NCBI RefSeq assembly: GCF_016892605.1 | Contig: NZ_JAFEMV010000001.1 | Span: 969,897-1,033,896 of the forward strand | Origin: Desemzia sp. RIT 804 | GTDB lineage: Bacteria > Bacillota > Bacilli > Lactobacillales > Carnobacteriaceae | Direction of reading: 5' to 3' | DNA length: 64,000 nucleotides | In this document: in pieces, positions 1 through 7,657 of the stretch | Layout of the letters: every line of letters starts with the position of its first letter | Position numbering within the stretch: position 1 is the first letter of the stretch | Translations under genes and position numbers: made by a program | The notes under the pieces: generated by a model | Seen by the model: only the letters and a program-made list of their open reading frames with translations | Database searches by the model: none | Told to the model about the DNA's origin: nothing

Positions 1-217
1 GATGTCTGCCACATAGTTGTTTTCTACGTTTATACTCTCCATGAGCAGTTGACGGTGAATAACTGCCATCCTTGTTTGAATTACGATGTAATTCTCTTGA
101 GATAGTCGATTTAGAACGGTCCAGGGTCTCGGATATATGCCCGATAGTTTCGCCTTGTTCATACATTAGGAATATTGTTTCTCGCTCATTCATGGTAAGA
201 TGTGTGTATGGATTCAT
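1..217 (-). CDS. IS30-family transposase, N-terminal fragment (cut by window edge)
   Basis: The reverse strand reads from an ATG at 217 with no stop to the window edge, giving about 72 residues that begin MNPYTHLTMNERETIFLMY. This is the helix-turn-helix start of IS30-type transposases: the stretch with GETIGHISETLDRSKSTIS followed by RELHRNS recognises the inverted repeats of the element. A good ribosome binding site (AAGGAG) lies 5 bases before the ATG. The catalytic DDE domain would lie outside the window, so I cannot say whether the gene is intact. Its promoter and end repeat should lie at about 220-325. It is the only transposase in the window. Confidence 0.85.
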   Translation of the reverse strand, partial: MNPYTHLTMNERETIFLMYEQGETIGHISETLDRSKSTISRELHRNSNKDGSYSPSTAHGEYKRRKQLCGRH

Positions 218-291
218 AGCTTTCTCCTTCTAATAGTTGGTTGGTACATCTATTTTATAGGAAAACTATGGATCTTTTTTTATTTTATTAT

Positions 292-322
292 TGTTGTTGC
301 ACTTAAATTGTAAATTCGTCGT
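292..322. repeat. Candidate terminal inverted repeat of the IS30 element
   Basis: Upstream of the transposase start, the sequence TTGTTGCACTTAAATTGTAA resembles the ends of IS30-type elements in lactic acid bacteria, which carry a TTTAAGTGCAAC-like core. Only one end is in the window, so the repeat cannot be matched to its partner and the exact edge is uncertain. Confidence 0.4.
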
Positions 323-576
323 ATAAAAAACAAGAACAACATTTTATACGTACATTATTGTTATCACCTAATAAAGCGAGGTGATAACATAATATAGATT
401 TTTATTTGATAAGATGTTACAGTCCGTATTTATGATTACGAATCTAAATAAACCTTTTCTGGGCAGTTTATTAAACGTCTGGAAAGTTGTATAATCGTTC
501 CTTTCCCATGGATTTTAATCTGCACTAAATACAAACTCTTCATTCTTTAAAATAGAGGATGTAATTTAGCATATGA

Positions 577-582
577 TATAAT
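577..582 (+). promoter_or_regulatory. Extended -10 promoter of the glycine-zipper gene
   Basis: TGATATAAT is an extended -10 (TGnTATAAT) just before the very strong ribosome binding site AGGAGGG at 592-598. No good -35 is seen. If used, the 5' leader would be only about 15 bases. Confidence 0.45.
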
Positions 583-604
583 AAAGCCACCAGGAGGGAT
601 CACT

Positions 605-820
605 ATGAAAGATTCAAAGAATGATGATAAAGATCAGAAAAGTAATGATGAAAAAAATGAAGGTACTTCTTACCTTGCTTTAGGTATATCATTAGGTATT
701 TCTTTTGGAGTTGCACTTGGTATAGTTTTTGACAACCTAGCTATTGGAATTGGTTTTGGTATCGCTATTGGTATCGCTATTGGTATCTCTGTCGGCACTG
801 CCCTAGATAATAAAAAATAA
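605..820 (+). CDS. Small glycine-zipper membrane protein
   Basis: A 71-residue protein with a highly charged, Lys/Asp/Glu/Asn-rich start (about residues 1-22) and then a long run of Gly-Ile/Gly-Ala repeats such as GIGFGIAIGIAIGISVGT. Such GxxxG-rich runs form glycine-zipper helices that pack tightly in membranes or oligomers. The DNA has an in-frame tandem repeat of about 12 bases (ATTGGTATCGCT), so the length may vary by slippage. The start is fixed by AGGAGGG seven bases upstream, and a terminator follows. Function is unknown. Similar Gly-repeat small proteins occur in other Firmicutes, but I cannot name a family with confidence. Confidence 0.65.
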   Translation: MKDSKNDDKDQKSNDEKNEGTSYLALGISLGISFGVALGIVFDNLAIGIGFGIAIGIAIGISVGTALDNKK

Positions 821-857
821 ATAAAATTTAATACAACTACATCAGTTATTTGCAACA

Positions 858-893
858 AAAAAGTCTCTACTTATCAAGGCAGAGACTTTTACT
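858..893. terminator. Bidirectional terminator
   Basis: AAAAGTCTCT pairs with AGAGACTTTT around a 12-base loop, with A-runs and T-runs on either side. It serves the small gene on the left and possibly the PAS-GGDEF gene from the right. Confidence 0.75.
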
Positions 894-974
894 TGTTTTT
901 TACTATAAAGAACCAAAAACATCCGCTACAATGATTCCCATCAAATTCTACCTAAAGCACACTATACTCATGCT

Positions 975-1961
975 TTACACAACAACCTGATTCCCACCAC
1001 TTTTAATAGCCGCTACTAATTTTTTCGCCCCTTTTTGAACCAACTCACTTATGGTTTCATTAGGGATATATGTAGATACGCCTGCACTAATACTAACATT
1101 TCTCGGAACTTCAAATAACGTTTCAAAAATAATTTGACGAATAGTCTCAGCTATTTCATACGCTTCTTCTTTATTCGTATTCTCTAACAATATTAAAAAG
1201 ACAGACTCTCTGTATCTCCCAGCGATGTGTTTATCTTGAATCACCGTTTGGATGATTTTCCCTGTAGTTTTCAATACTTCTTCGCTTAAAATGATACCAA
1301 AATCTTCTTCAAATTTAGCATAATTGTCTATTTTTAAGAAAACGATCGATAGAGGTTGAGGCTGTTTTTGTGCTCTCCTGGCAAATTTGGCCAACTCTAC
1401 TGTTATAGCTGATCGCGTATACAGTAATGTCAGAGGATCTATTTTCAAACGACTCGTTAAATGCTTGTTTTTTGACTCTAGTTGTTCTCTATTCAGCTCT
1501 TCCTCAGTAACATCAAATACGATTCCTGTCAGAAAAAGCGGCTCCCCTTTTTCGTTTCGGTCTGTTACTTTTCCACGGTCCTGGTATACTTTCCAAGAGC
1601 CGTCTTTAGCTTGGATACGGTACTTTACTTCCCAAACGGGCGTTTCACCTGCAAGATGGTCTCTCATTTTTTGCATCACTTCTTCTTTATCATCTGGATG
1701 AACTTTGTCTGTAAAAAATTGAAACGGAACTTTTTCAGGTAGGTCTTCTTTCATATACCCTATAGCTTCTGCTTTTAACGGGTTGAAAGTAACTTCATTT
1801 GTTGTGAAATCCCAAAACCACTGACCTAAGTTTCCCGTCCATCCAAATTCTAAGCGCTCTGATTTTTGAAAAGTTTGCAACAACTCTTTATTTAGTCTAT
1901 TTAAAGATGCTATTTTCGAAATTAATGCTTCTTTTGAATACTCTTCATACTCTTCCATCAT
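975..1961 (-). CDS. PAS domain protein with degenerate GGDEF domain
   Basis: A 328-residue cytoplasmic protein. A short N-terminal helix is followed by a PAS_3-type sensor domain (about 40-155, with the GxWFWD start and the YRIQAKDGSWKVYQDRG core) and then a GGDEF-fold domain (about 170-328, beginning DPLTLLYTR). True diguanylate cyclases have GG(D/E)EF at the active-site turn. Here residues 249-253 read RYRES, so cyclic-di-GMP synthesis is very unlikely. It may bind a nucleotide or act as a scaffold. The start is supported by GGAG 5 bases before the ATG. No other c-di-GMP gene is in the window. The PAS ligand is unknown. Confidence 0.85.
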   Translation of the reverse strand: MMEEYEEYSKEALISKIASLNRLNKELLQTFQKSERLEFGWTGNLGQWFWDFTTNEVTFNPLKAEAIGYMKEDLPEKVPFQFFTDKVHPDDKEEVMQKMRDHLAGETPVWEVKYRIQAKDGSWKVYQDRGKVTDRNEKGEPLFLTGIVFDVTEEELNREQLESKNKHLTSRLKIDPLTLLYTRSAITVELAKFARRAQKQPQPLSIVFLKIDNYAKFEEDFGIILSEEVLKTTGKIIQTVIQDKHIAGRYRESVFLILLENTNKEEAYEIAETIRQIIFETLFEVPRNVSISAGVSTYIPNETISELVQKGAKKLVAAIKSGGNQVVV

Positions 1962-2194
1962 GTCAACTCCTTTTTAAAACTTAACATGGAACTTAAACGC
2001 CTTTATTTAACTAATTTTACTACACTTTACAACTCCCTTCAATAAGCTCTCGTCAACCTTCTGATAAGTTTCTTCTATAGTATATGAATCTCGCTGCACT
2101 CTTTTTCAAATCTAAGAGCAACACTTTCTTTTCTTTTCTCACTTTTGATATACTGGTTAAAACTAGGATTCAAATCAAAAAGGAGTGCATACAC

Positions 2195-2578
2195 ATGGGA
2201 TTTCTTGGTGGAATGATGGGGAATGCAAGCAACATCGACGCAGAAGACGCACGCAAAAAATTAGGAAGTGTTATTTTAGATTCAGAAGATATCGATTTAG
2301 CGTTCAAATTAGTGCGGGATATGATCGTTTTTACGAATAAACGGTTAATCGTAGTGGACAAGCAAGGAATGACAGGAAAAAAAACGACTTTCCAGTCTTT
2401 ACCTTATAAATCGATCAGTCGATTCACCGTAGAAACTTCAGGACATTTCGACTTAGACGCAGAATTAAAAATTTATATCTCTAGTGGCGCAGAACCCGCT
2501 GTAAATTTGCAATTCACTAAAGACAAACACATCGAAACTATTCAACAAGCTTTAGCGCTAGCTGTCTTAGGGAAATAA
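2195..2578 (+). CDS. PH domain-containing protein (YvbH-like)
   Basis: A 127-residue protein of the bacterial Pleckstrin-homology (bPH) type. The recognisable core is KRLIVVDKQGMTGKKTTFQS followed by LPYKSISRFTVETSG and a strand-rich C-terminus. The reading frame is open further upstream, but AAGGAG lies 9 bases before the ATG at 2195 and the family starts near MGFLGGMMGNAS, so the shorter start is chosen. Members of this family are widespread in Firmicutes, often as single genes, and their role is poorly known. It is monocistronic, with a strong terminator directly downstream. Confidence 0.8.
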   Translation: MGFLGGMMGNASNIDAEDARKKLGSVILDSEDIDLAFKLVRDMIVFTNKRLIVVDKQGMTGKKTTFQSLPYKSISRFTVETSGHFDLDAELKIYISSGAEPAVNLQFTKDKHIETIQQALALAVLGK

Positions 2579-2594
2579 AATTTCTTTAAAAAAC

Positions 2595-2635
2595 AAAAAA
2601 GGACCAGAAAATGTAATCATTTTCTAGTCCTTTTT
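2595..2635. terminator. Bidirectional terminator between PH-domain gene and glnA
   Basis: An 18-bp stem AAAAAGGACCAGAAAATG / CATTTTCTAGTCCTTTTT with a 4-base loop and one mismatch, A-rich on one side and T-rich on the other, between two convergent genes. Confidence 0.9.
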
Positions 2636-2652
2636 GTATTGTTTGATTAGGC

Positions 2653-3993
2653 TTAATACAATTTCAAATATTGCTCTCTTTCCCATTGTGTCACTTGGAT
2701 GCGAAAAGCATCCCATTCTACTTTTTTAGCTTCTACAAAGTTGTTATAGATGTGTTCACCTAATCCATCTTTAATGACATCATCTTTTGATAATGCTTTA
2801 ACAGCATCCAGTAAAGTTGAAGGCAAGTCATAGATTCCGTTTGCATGGCGGTCTTCTTCATCCATAGCATAAATGTTGCGGTCAATAGGCGCTGGTAATT
2901 CTAAGTCGTTTTTGATCCCGTCTAATCCAGCTTTCAACAAAGTAGCCATAGCTAGATAAGGATTCGCACTAGGGTCTACACTACGTACTTCGATACGTGT
3001 AGACATCCCACGTGATCCTGGTATACGAATCAATGGCGAACGATTTCGACCACTCCATGCAATATAAACTGGAGCTTCATAGCCTGGTACTAATCGTTTG
3101 TAAGAGTTCACTGTTGGATTGCAAATAGCGGTAAAGGCGTGAGCATGAGCTAAAGTTCCTGCAATAAATCCGCGAGCTGTATCACTTAATTCCATTTCCC
3201 CTTCGCTGTCGTAAAAAGCATTGCCTTCTTTAGTAAAGAGAGATAAGTTGAAATGCATTCCTGAACCATTTACACCAAATAAAGGTTTTGGCATAAAAGT
3301 GGCATGCAGACCATGTTGGCGGGCTACTGTTTTTACCACTAGTTTGAATGTTTGAATATTATCGCAAGCTTCCACTGCATTCGCATATTTCCAATCGATC
3401 TCGTGTTGCCCAGGAGCTACTTCATGGTGGCTAGCTTCAATTTCAAAACCTAATTCTTCCAGTTGCAATACGATATCGCGTCGGCAATTTTCCCCTAGAT
3501 CGACAGGAGCTAAATCAAAATATCCACCGTGGTCATTTAACTCTAAAGTTGGTTCATTTTTATCATCAAGTTTAAATAAGAAAAATTCTGGCTCTGGTCC
3601 CAAATTAAATTCAGTAAAGCCCAACTCTTCCATTTCCCCTAACACACGCTTCAGATTCGCACGCGGGTCTCCTAAAAATGGCGTTCCATCTGGATTGTAA
3701 ATGTCACAAATCAGACGAGCTATTTTCCCGTTGCCCTCGCCAGCTCCCCATGGAAAAATCAGCCAAGTGTTCAAATCAGGATGTAAGTACATATCACTTT
3801 CTTCAATCCGCACAAATCCTTCGATGGAAGAACCGTCAAACATCATCTTATTGTCTAACACTTTATCTAATTGACTAATAGGTACTTCAACATTCTTAAT
3901 GGTTCCTAAAATGTCGGTAAACATTAATCGTAAGAATCGTACATCTTCGTCTTTTGCAGCTTGTTCGATAAATTCTTTGGTAAATTTTGTCAT
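2653..3993 (-). CDS. glnA: Glutamine synthetase type I-alpha, glnR-linked copy
   Basis: A 446-residue glutamine synthetase that makes glutamine from glutamate, ammonia and ATP as a cytoplasmic dodecamer. Family signatures are visible: DGSSIEGF near residue 58, the metal/glutamate region [12 protein letters not shown], and the glutamate flap in [12 protein letters not shown]. Arg62 (in [10 protein letters not shown]) is present. In Bacillus this residue mediates glutamine feedback inhibition. The I-alpha type lacks the adenylylation loop. The ribosome binding site AAGGGGAG precedes the ATG. It lies 49 bp behind glnR on the same strand, forming the classical glnRA operon under GlnR control. This is the conventional copy of the two in the window. 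Confidence 0.97.
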   Translation of the reverse strand: MTKFTKEFIEQAAKDEDVRFLRLMFTDILGTIKNVEVPISQLDKVLDNKMMFDGSSIEGFVRIEESDMYLHPDLNTWLIFPWGAGEGNGKIARLICDIYNPDGTPFLGDPRANLKRVLGEMEELGFTEFNLGPEPEFFLFKLDDKNEPTLELNDHGGYFDLAPVDLGENCRRDIVLQLEELGFEIEASHHEVAPGQHEIDWKYANAVEACDNIQTFKLVVKTVARQHGLHATFMPKPLFGVNGSGMHFNLSLFTKEGNAFYDSEGEMELSDTARGFIAGTLAHAHAFTAICNPTVNSYKRLVPGYEAPVYIAWSGRNRSPLIRIPGSRGMSTRIEVRSVDPSANPYLAMATLLKAGLDGIKNDLELPAPIDRNIYAMDEEDRHANGIYDLPSTLLDAVKALSKDDVIKDGLGEHIYNNFVEAKKVEWDAFRIQVTQWEREQYLKLY

Positions 3994-4042
3994 AGCAGTT
4001 TCTCCCCTTAATAAATAAGTTTCATTTTTTTATGTAAAGCTA

Positions 4043-4435
4043 TTATTGTTTAAAATGTTGTTGATTTAATTTATTTTTATCTTTAGGAGACAATCCACTA
4101 ATAGATAAAAATTCTGAATGCAAGATTCTTCTCACATCATCATCCGTTAAATTTTTTTCGGGTGGCTTTGTTTTTTCATTTTTTTCAAGCTCTTTCAACT
4201 CATAAATTCTTTTAATGCCCGCCATATTGATTCCATCAGCTAAATAATCCTTAATCTCAAGAAGCACATCGATATCATTAAGAGAATACATTCTTCTATT
4301 GCCTTCATTTCGTTCAGGATATATCAATTCTTGCTCTTCATAATATCGTATCTGCCGAGCAGTTAAATCCGTCAATTTCATAACTGTACCAATCGGAAAT
4401 ACAGACATAGATCTTCGCAATTCTTTCTCTCTCAT
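4043..4435 (-). CDS. glnR: GlnR, MerR-family nitrogen repressor
   Basis: A 130-residue transcription regulator. The N-terminal MerR winged helix (about residues 15-75, with LTARQIRYYEEQELIYPER and NRRMYS) binds DNA. The C-terminal tail (about 85-130) is the GlnR-specific segment that senses feedback-inhibited glutamine synthetase in Bacillus and related organisms. It represses glnRA and ammonium uptake genes when nitrogen is plentiful. A very good GAGGAGGG site precedes the ATG. A strong promoter and a perfect GlnR box lie upstream, which shows autoregulation. It is cotranscribed with glnA downstream. Confidence 0.95.
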   Translation of the reverse strand: MREKELRRSMSVFPIGTVMKLTDLTARQIRYYEEQELIYPERNEGNRRMYSLNDIDVLLEIKDYLADGINMAGIKRIYELKELEKNEKTKPPEKNLTDDDVRRILHSEFLSISGLSPKDKNKLNQQHFKQ

Positions 4436-4462
4436 TTTTGCCCTCCTCTCAATTACTTTTAC

Positions 4463-4491
4463 AGATTACCAGTTCATTTAACGCTTGTCAA
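4463..4491 (-). promoter_or_regulatory. glnRA promoter
   Basis: On the minus strand TTGACA (4486-4491) and TAATCT (4463-4468) are separated by exactly 17 bases, about 30 bases before the glnR start. It is one of the best promoter matches in the window. Confidence 0.8.
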
Positions 4492-4508
4492 TCTATTTTT
4501 TTACAAAA

Positions 4509-4525
4509 TGTTAGATCTTCTAACA
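4509..4525. promoter_or_regulatory. GlnR operator (TGTTA-N7-TAACA)
   Basis: TGTTAGATCTTCTAACA matches the GlnR/TnrA box TGTNA-N7-TNACA perfectly and is a near-perfect palindrome. It lies 17 bases upstream of the glnRA -35 element, consistent with GlnR autorepression. I see no second full box. Confidence 0.85.
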
Positions 4526-4683
4526 TCTAATTCCGAACTTAACTGTTTTAAAAGTTTTTTTCATTCCGAATTGAGGAGTTCGTTTTCAGGTATACCACTT
4601 TTTATAAATGAGTAAACAAATCCAAAAAAGGCCAGCCTTCTCACTCGCACACAGACCATCTATTTGTCTCAGCGGTTCTATGA

Positions 4684-4757
4684 GGTCTCAGGAGAGATTC
4701 GAACTCTCGATCATTCGCTTAGAAGGTAAATGCTCTATTCGACTGAGCTACTGAGAT
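4684..4757 (-). tRNA. tRNA-Arg(UCU), divergent or possible pseudogene
   Basis: A cloverleaf can be drawn: acceptor ATCTCAG/CTGAGAC, D-stem GCTC/GAGC, anticodon loop CTTCTAA (anticodon UCU), and T-arm GAGAG-TTCGAAT-CTCTC. Two things are odd. The first acceptor pair is A-C, and the anticodon stem TTTAC/GCGAA has an A-C mismatch and a T-G wobble. CCA is not encoded, but neither is it in the other tRNAs here. It may be a functional divergent tRNA or a decaying copy. It sits between the second glnA and glnR. Confidence 0.6.
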
Positions 4758-4841
4758 AAGTTTTTGCCTTAGTGTAAAGAATGATAGAAAACATCTATTG
4801 CCTTTTAGGAAGCCGTTTTACTCGATTTAAGGGTTACAAGC

Positions 4842-4879
4842 AAAAAAAAGACTGAGACACTTTGCGGTCTCAGTCTTTT
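4842..4879 (-). terminator. Terminator of the second glnA
   Basis: A 13-bp perfect stem AAAAGACTGAGAC/GTCTCAGTCTTTT with an 8-base loop, followed on the minus strand by a T-run, 12 bp behind the stop codon. Confidence 0.85.
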
Positions 4880-4891
4880 ACATATTGCATA

Positions 4892-6223
4892 CTATTTCTT
4901 AAAGTACTTTTGTTGTTCCCACGGGGATACTTGTTCGTTGTATTCTGCCCATTCTTGTGTTCGGATGGTAATGAAGTTCTTGTACATATGATCTCCCATG
5001 GCTTCTTTCATGAGTTCATCTTTTCTCAAGTAGTTAACAGCTTCATATAAAGTTGCAGGCAGACGTTCAATATCTTGTTCTCCAAGTTCTGCGGAAGTCA
5101 TTTGATAAATGTTCTTTTCAACAGGCTCTGCTACTACTTTGCTTTCTTGAATCCCACTTAATCCGGCTTTCAATAATACAGCTAATGCAAGGTAAGGATT
5201 TGCACTAGGGTCTACACTGCGCAATTCAACACGAGTAGACATTCCTCTCGATGTTGGTACGCGTACTAACGGCGAACGGTTGCTTGCACTCCAAGCAATG
5301 TGGACAGGCGCTTCAAATCCTGGTGTGAGACGTTTATAAGAATTTACCGTTGGATTGCAAATCGCAGTATAAGCTTTAGCGTGTTTCAAAAGTCCTGCAA
5401 TGAATTCGTGAGCCGTTTTACTTAAGCCCATAATATCTTCTTCATCGTAAAAGGCATTTCCTTCTTCATTGAATAAAGACATATTGAAATGCATTCCAGA
5501 TCCATGGACACCATTGATTGGTTTCGGCATGAACGAAGCATGCAACCCGTGCTTACGAGCAATGGTTTTCACTACTAGTTTAAATGTCTGGATGTTGTCA
5601 CAAGCTTCTACAGCGTCTGCATATTTCCAATCGATTTCATGTTGTCCTGGAGCCGCTTCATGATGGCTAGCTTCGATCTCAAAGCCTAATTCCTCTAGTT
5701 GCAGTACAATATCTCGTCGGCAATTTTCACCTAGATCAGTAGGAGCTAAATCAAAATAACCACCATGATCATTTAATCGTTGTGATGGTTCTCCATTTTC
5801 ATCTAATTTAAACAAGAAAAATTCTGGTTCTGGTCCTAAATTAAATTCTGTGAATCCTTCACTTTCCATCTCTTTTAAAATTCGTTTTAAATTCGAACGT
5901 GGATCTCCATCAAATGGTGTTCCATCTGGATTGTATACATCACAAATCAACCGCGCGATTTTCCCGTATTCCGTGTCCCATGGGAAAATGAGCCAAGTTG
6001 ATAAATCTGGTCGCAATTGCATGTCACTCTCTTCAACCCCTACGAAGCCATCGATTGATGAACCGTCAAACATCATTTTATTGTCTAACACCTTATCGAG
6101 TTGACTAATGGGAACTTCTACATTTTTTATGACCCCATCTATATCCGTAAACATCAAACGTAAGAAACGTACATTTTCTGACTGTGCAATTTCCTTGATT
6201 TCTTGCTTTGTATGATTTTTCAT
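4892..6223 (-). CDS. Second glutamine synthetase (GlnA paralogue) with Gly at position 62
   Basis: A 443-residue type I glutamine synthetase, closely similar to the other copy along its whole length ([18 protein letters not shown] and [12 protein letters not shown] all present). The main difference is at residue 62: the Arg that contacts glutamine in feedback-inhibited Bacillus enzyme is Gly here ([10 protein letters not shown]). The ATG at 6223 fits the family start, but its GAGGAG is 15 bases away. An upstream TTG at 6280 with GAGGAG only 3 bases away would add 19 residues, so the start is uncertain. No GlnR box is seen upstream. It stands as its own unit between ynbB and the tRNA, an insertion in the usual ynbB-glnR-glnA order. 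Confidence 0.93.
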   Translation of the reverse strand: MKNHTKQEIKEIAQSENVRFLRLMFTDIDGVIKNVEVPISQLDKVLDNKMMFDGSSIDGFVGVEESDMQLRPDLSTWLIFPWDTEYGKIARLICDVYNPDGTPFDGDPRSNLKRILKEMESEGFTEFNLGPEPEFFLFKLDENGEPSQRLNDHGGYFDLAPTDLGENCRRDIVLQLEELGFEIEASHHEAAPGQHEIDWKYADAVEACDNIQTFKLVVKTIARKHGLHASFMPKPINGVHGSGMHFNMSLFNEEGNAFYDEEDIMGLSKTAHEFIAGLLKHAKAYTAICNPTVNSYKRLTPGFEAPVHIAWSASNRSPLVRVPTSRGMSTRVELRSVDPSANPYLALAVLLKAGLSGIQESKVVAEPVEKNIYQMTSAELGEQDIERLPATLYEAVNYLRKDELMKEAMGDHMYKNFITIRTQEWAEYNEQVSPWEQQKYFKK

Positions 6224-6344
6224 TGGTTTGTAAATAAACTCCTCTTTATTTTTTTCTTTCTTAAATTGTGTCTTCCACAATTTCTCCTCATTAAACGTAA
6301 CATAAAATCAAGAGTTCTGTCATGGAATAAGGCCTATAGAGCAA

Positions 6345-6386
6345 AGAAAAAAGCCTAAACATAGTCTTTTTCTTCTGCTTAGGCTT
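6345..6386 (-). terminator. Terminator of the miaA-hflX-ynbB operon
   Basis: On the minus strand AAGCCTAAGC pairs with the later GTTTAGGCTT, followed by TTTTCTTT, right behind the ynbB stop. Confidence 0.75.
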
Positions 6387-6391
6387 CAAGA

Positions 6392-7657
6392 TTAATTATT
6401 TTTTGTCTCAAAATACAACTCAGATACTGCCGCTGTTACAGCTAATTTAACGTGTTCAAACGTTAATCCTCCTTGGACATACAACGTATACGGTGCACGG
6501 ATCGGACCATCAGCTGTCAGTTCAATACTAGATCCTTGAACAAATGTTCCAGCCGCCATGATAACATCATCTTCGTATCCCGGCATATAGGCTCCAATTG
6601 GTGTTACATGCGCATTGATCGGAGAATATTTCTGGATCGTTTGCGCAAATTGAACCATCTTCTCTTCATCGTTCAAGGAAATCATTTGAATCAAATCTGT
6701 GCGTTTTTCATCCCATCTAGGCGTAGACGAGACAGCACATGTTTCCAATAAAGCAGCTGTATAAACTGCACCTTTTAAAGCTTCACCAACTGTATGAGGC
6801 GCCATAAAGAAACCTTGGTACATTTCGGGTAAGCTGTATAGTGAAGCCCCTGCTTCACGACCGATACCAGGAGAGGTTAAACGGTAACCGCATGCTTCTA
6901 CTAAATCCAATCGCCCAACGATGTAGCCGCCAATTTTAGCTAATCCACCACCAGGATTTTTGATCAAAGAACCAGCAATCAAATCAGCACCTACTTCTAT
7001 CGGCTCTTTTTCTTCGACAAATTCCCCATAGCAATTATCGACAAAAATAATGACTTTTGGATCAATCTCTTTGACAAATTGAACCATTTCTTTGATTTGA
7101 GCAATGGTAAAAGAAGGTCGGTTTGCATATCCACGAGATCGTTGAATCGCTACGACTTTTGTTTTATCGGTCATTTTTTCTTTGACCGTTTCAAAGTCTA
7201 CTCTACCATCATCTAAAAGGTCTACTGAATCGTATCCCATTTGATACTCTTTAAAAGAACCGACTGCGTTTCCAGTCACTCCAACAACTTCAAGCAACGT
7301 ATCGTATGGTTGACCTGTGATGTACAATAAATCGTTCCCCGGACGCATAATTCCAAACAAAGCTGTAGTAATGGCGTGTGTACCAGATATCAGCTGTGGG
7401 CGAACCAATCCGGCTTCTGCTTTAAAGACATCTGCATAGACTTCTTCTAACGTATCACGGCCAAAATCATCATATCCATAACCAGTTGTAGGATTAAAGT
7501 GGTGATCTGAGACTCGTTTCTCGCGGAAGCTGTCTAACACTTTTTTTTGGTTGATTAAAGCAGTTTCATGAATGTGATCCAGCACAGGTTGAATCTTTTT
7601 TTCCACCTCATTTATTCGCTCTTGCAACTCTGGTGTATATTGTTTATTCCAACTCAT
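6392..7657 (-). CDS. ynbB: YnbB-type PLP enzyme (methionine gamma-lyase / aluminium-resistance family)
   Basis: A 421-residue PLP-dependent fold-type I protein of the family annotated as aluminium resistance protein or methionine gamma-lyase family. FNPTTGYGYDDFGRDTLEEV near the N-terminus and the FVDNCYGEF and GSLIKNPGGGLAKIGGYIVG segments (the last with the likely PLP lysine) are typical. The true substrate is not established. The ATG at 7657 overlaps the hflX stop in an ATGA, so translation is probably coupled. An earlier start at 7681 lacks a ribosome binding site. Bacillus subtilis has the same hflX(ynbA)-ynbB-glnR-glnA order. Confidence 0.9.
   Translation of the reverse strand: MSWNKQYTPELQERINEVEKKIQPVLDHIHETALINQKKVLDSFREKRVSDHHFNPTTGYGYDDFGRDTLEEVYADVFKAEAGLVRPQLISGTHAITTALFGIMRPGNDLLYITGQPYDTLLEVVGVTGNAVGSFKEYQMGYDSVDLLDDGRVDFETVKEKMTDKTKVVAIQRSRGYANRPSFTIAQIKEMVQFVKEIDPKVIIFVDNCYGEFVEEKEPIEVGADLIAGSLIKNPGGGLAKIGGYIVGRLDLVEACGYRLTSPGIGREAGASLYSLPEMYQGFFMAPHTVGEALKGAVYTAALLETCAVSSTPRWDEKRTDLIQMISLNDEEKMVQFAQTIQKYSPINAHVTPIGAYMPGYEDDVIMAAGTFVQGSSIELTADGPIRAPYTLYVQGGLTFEHVKLAVTAAVSELYFETKNN

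Larger units (their letters stand above)
218..604. other. Gene-free stretch between IS30 fragment and small glycine-zipper gene
   Basis: It holds the transposase ribosome binding site, the candidate IS end, a perfect 10-bp hairpin GTTATCACCT/AGGTGATAAC at 360-388 without a following T-run, and the promoter and ribosome binding site of the next gene. I see no coding region in it. The hairpin could be an operator or a relic terminator. Confidence 0.5.

Noticed and set aside
1..217. Complete insertion sequence or genomic island
   Set aside because: Only the N-terminal part of one IS30-type transposase is in the window, with no integrase, phage or plasmid genes.
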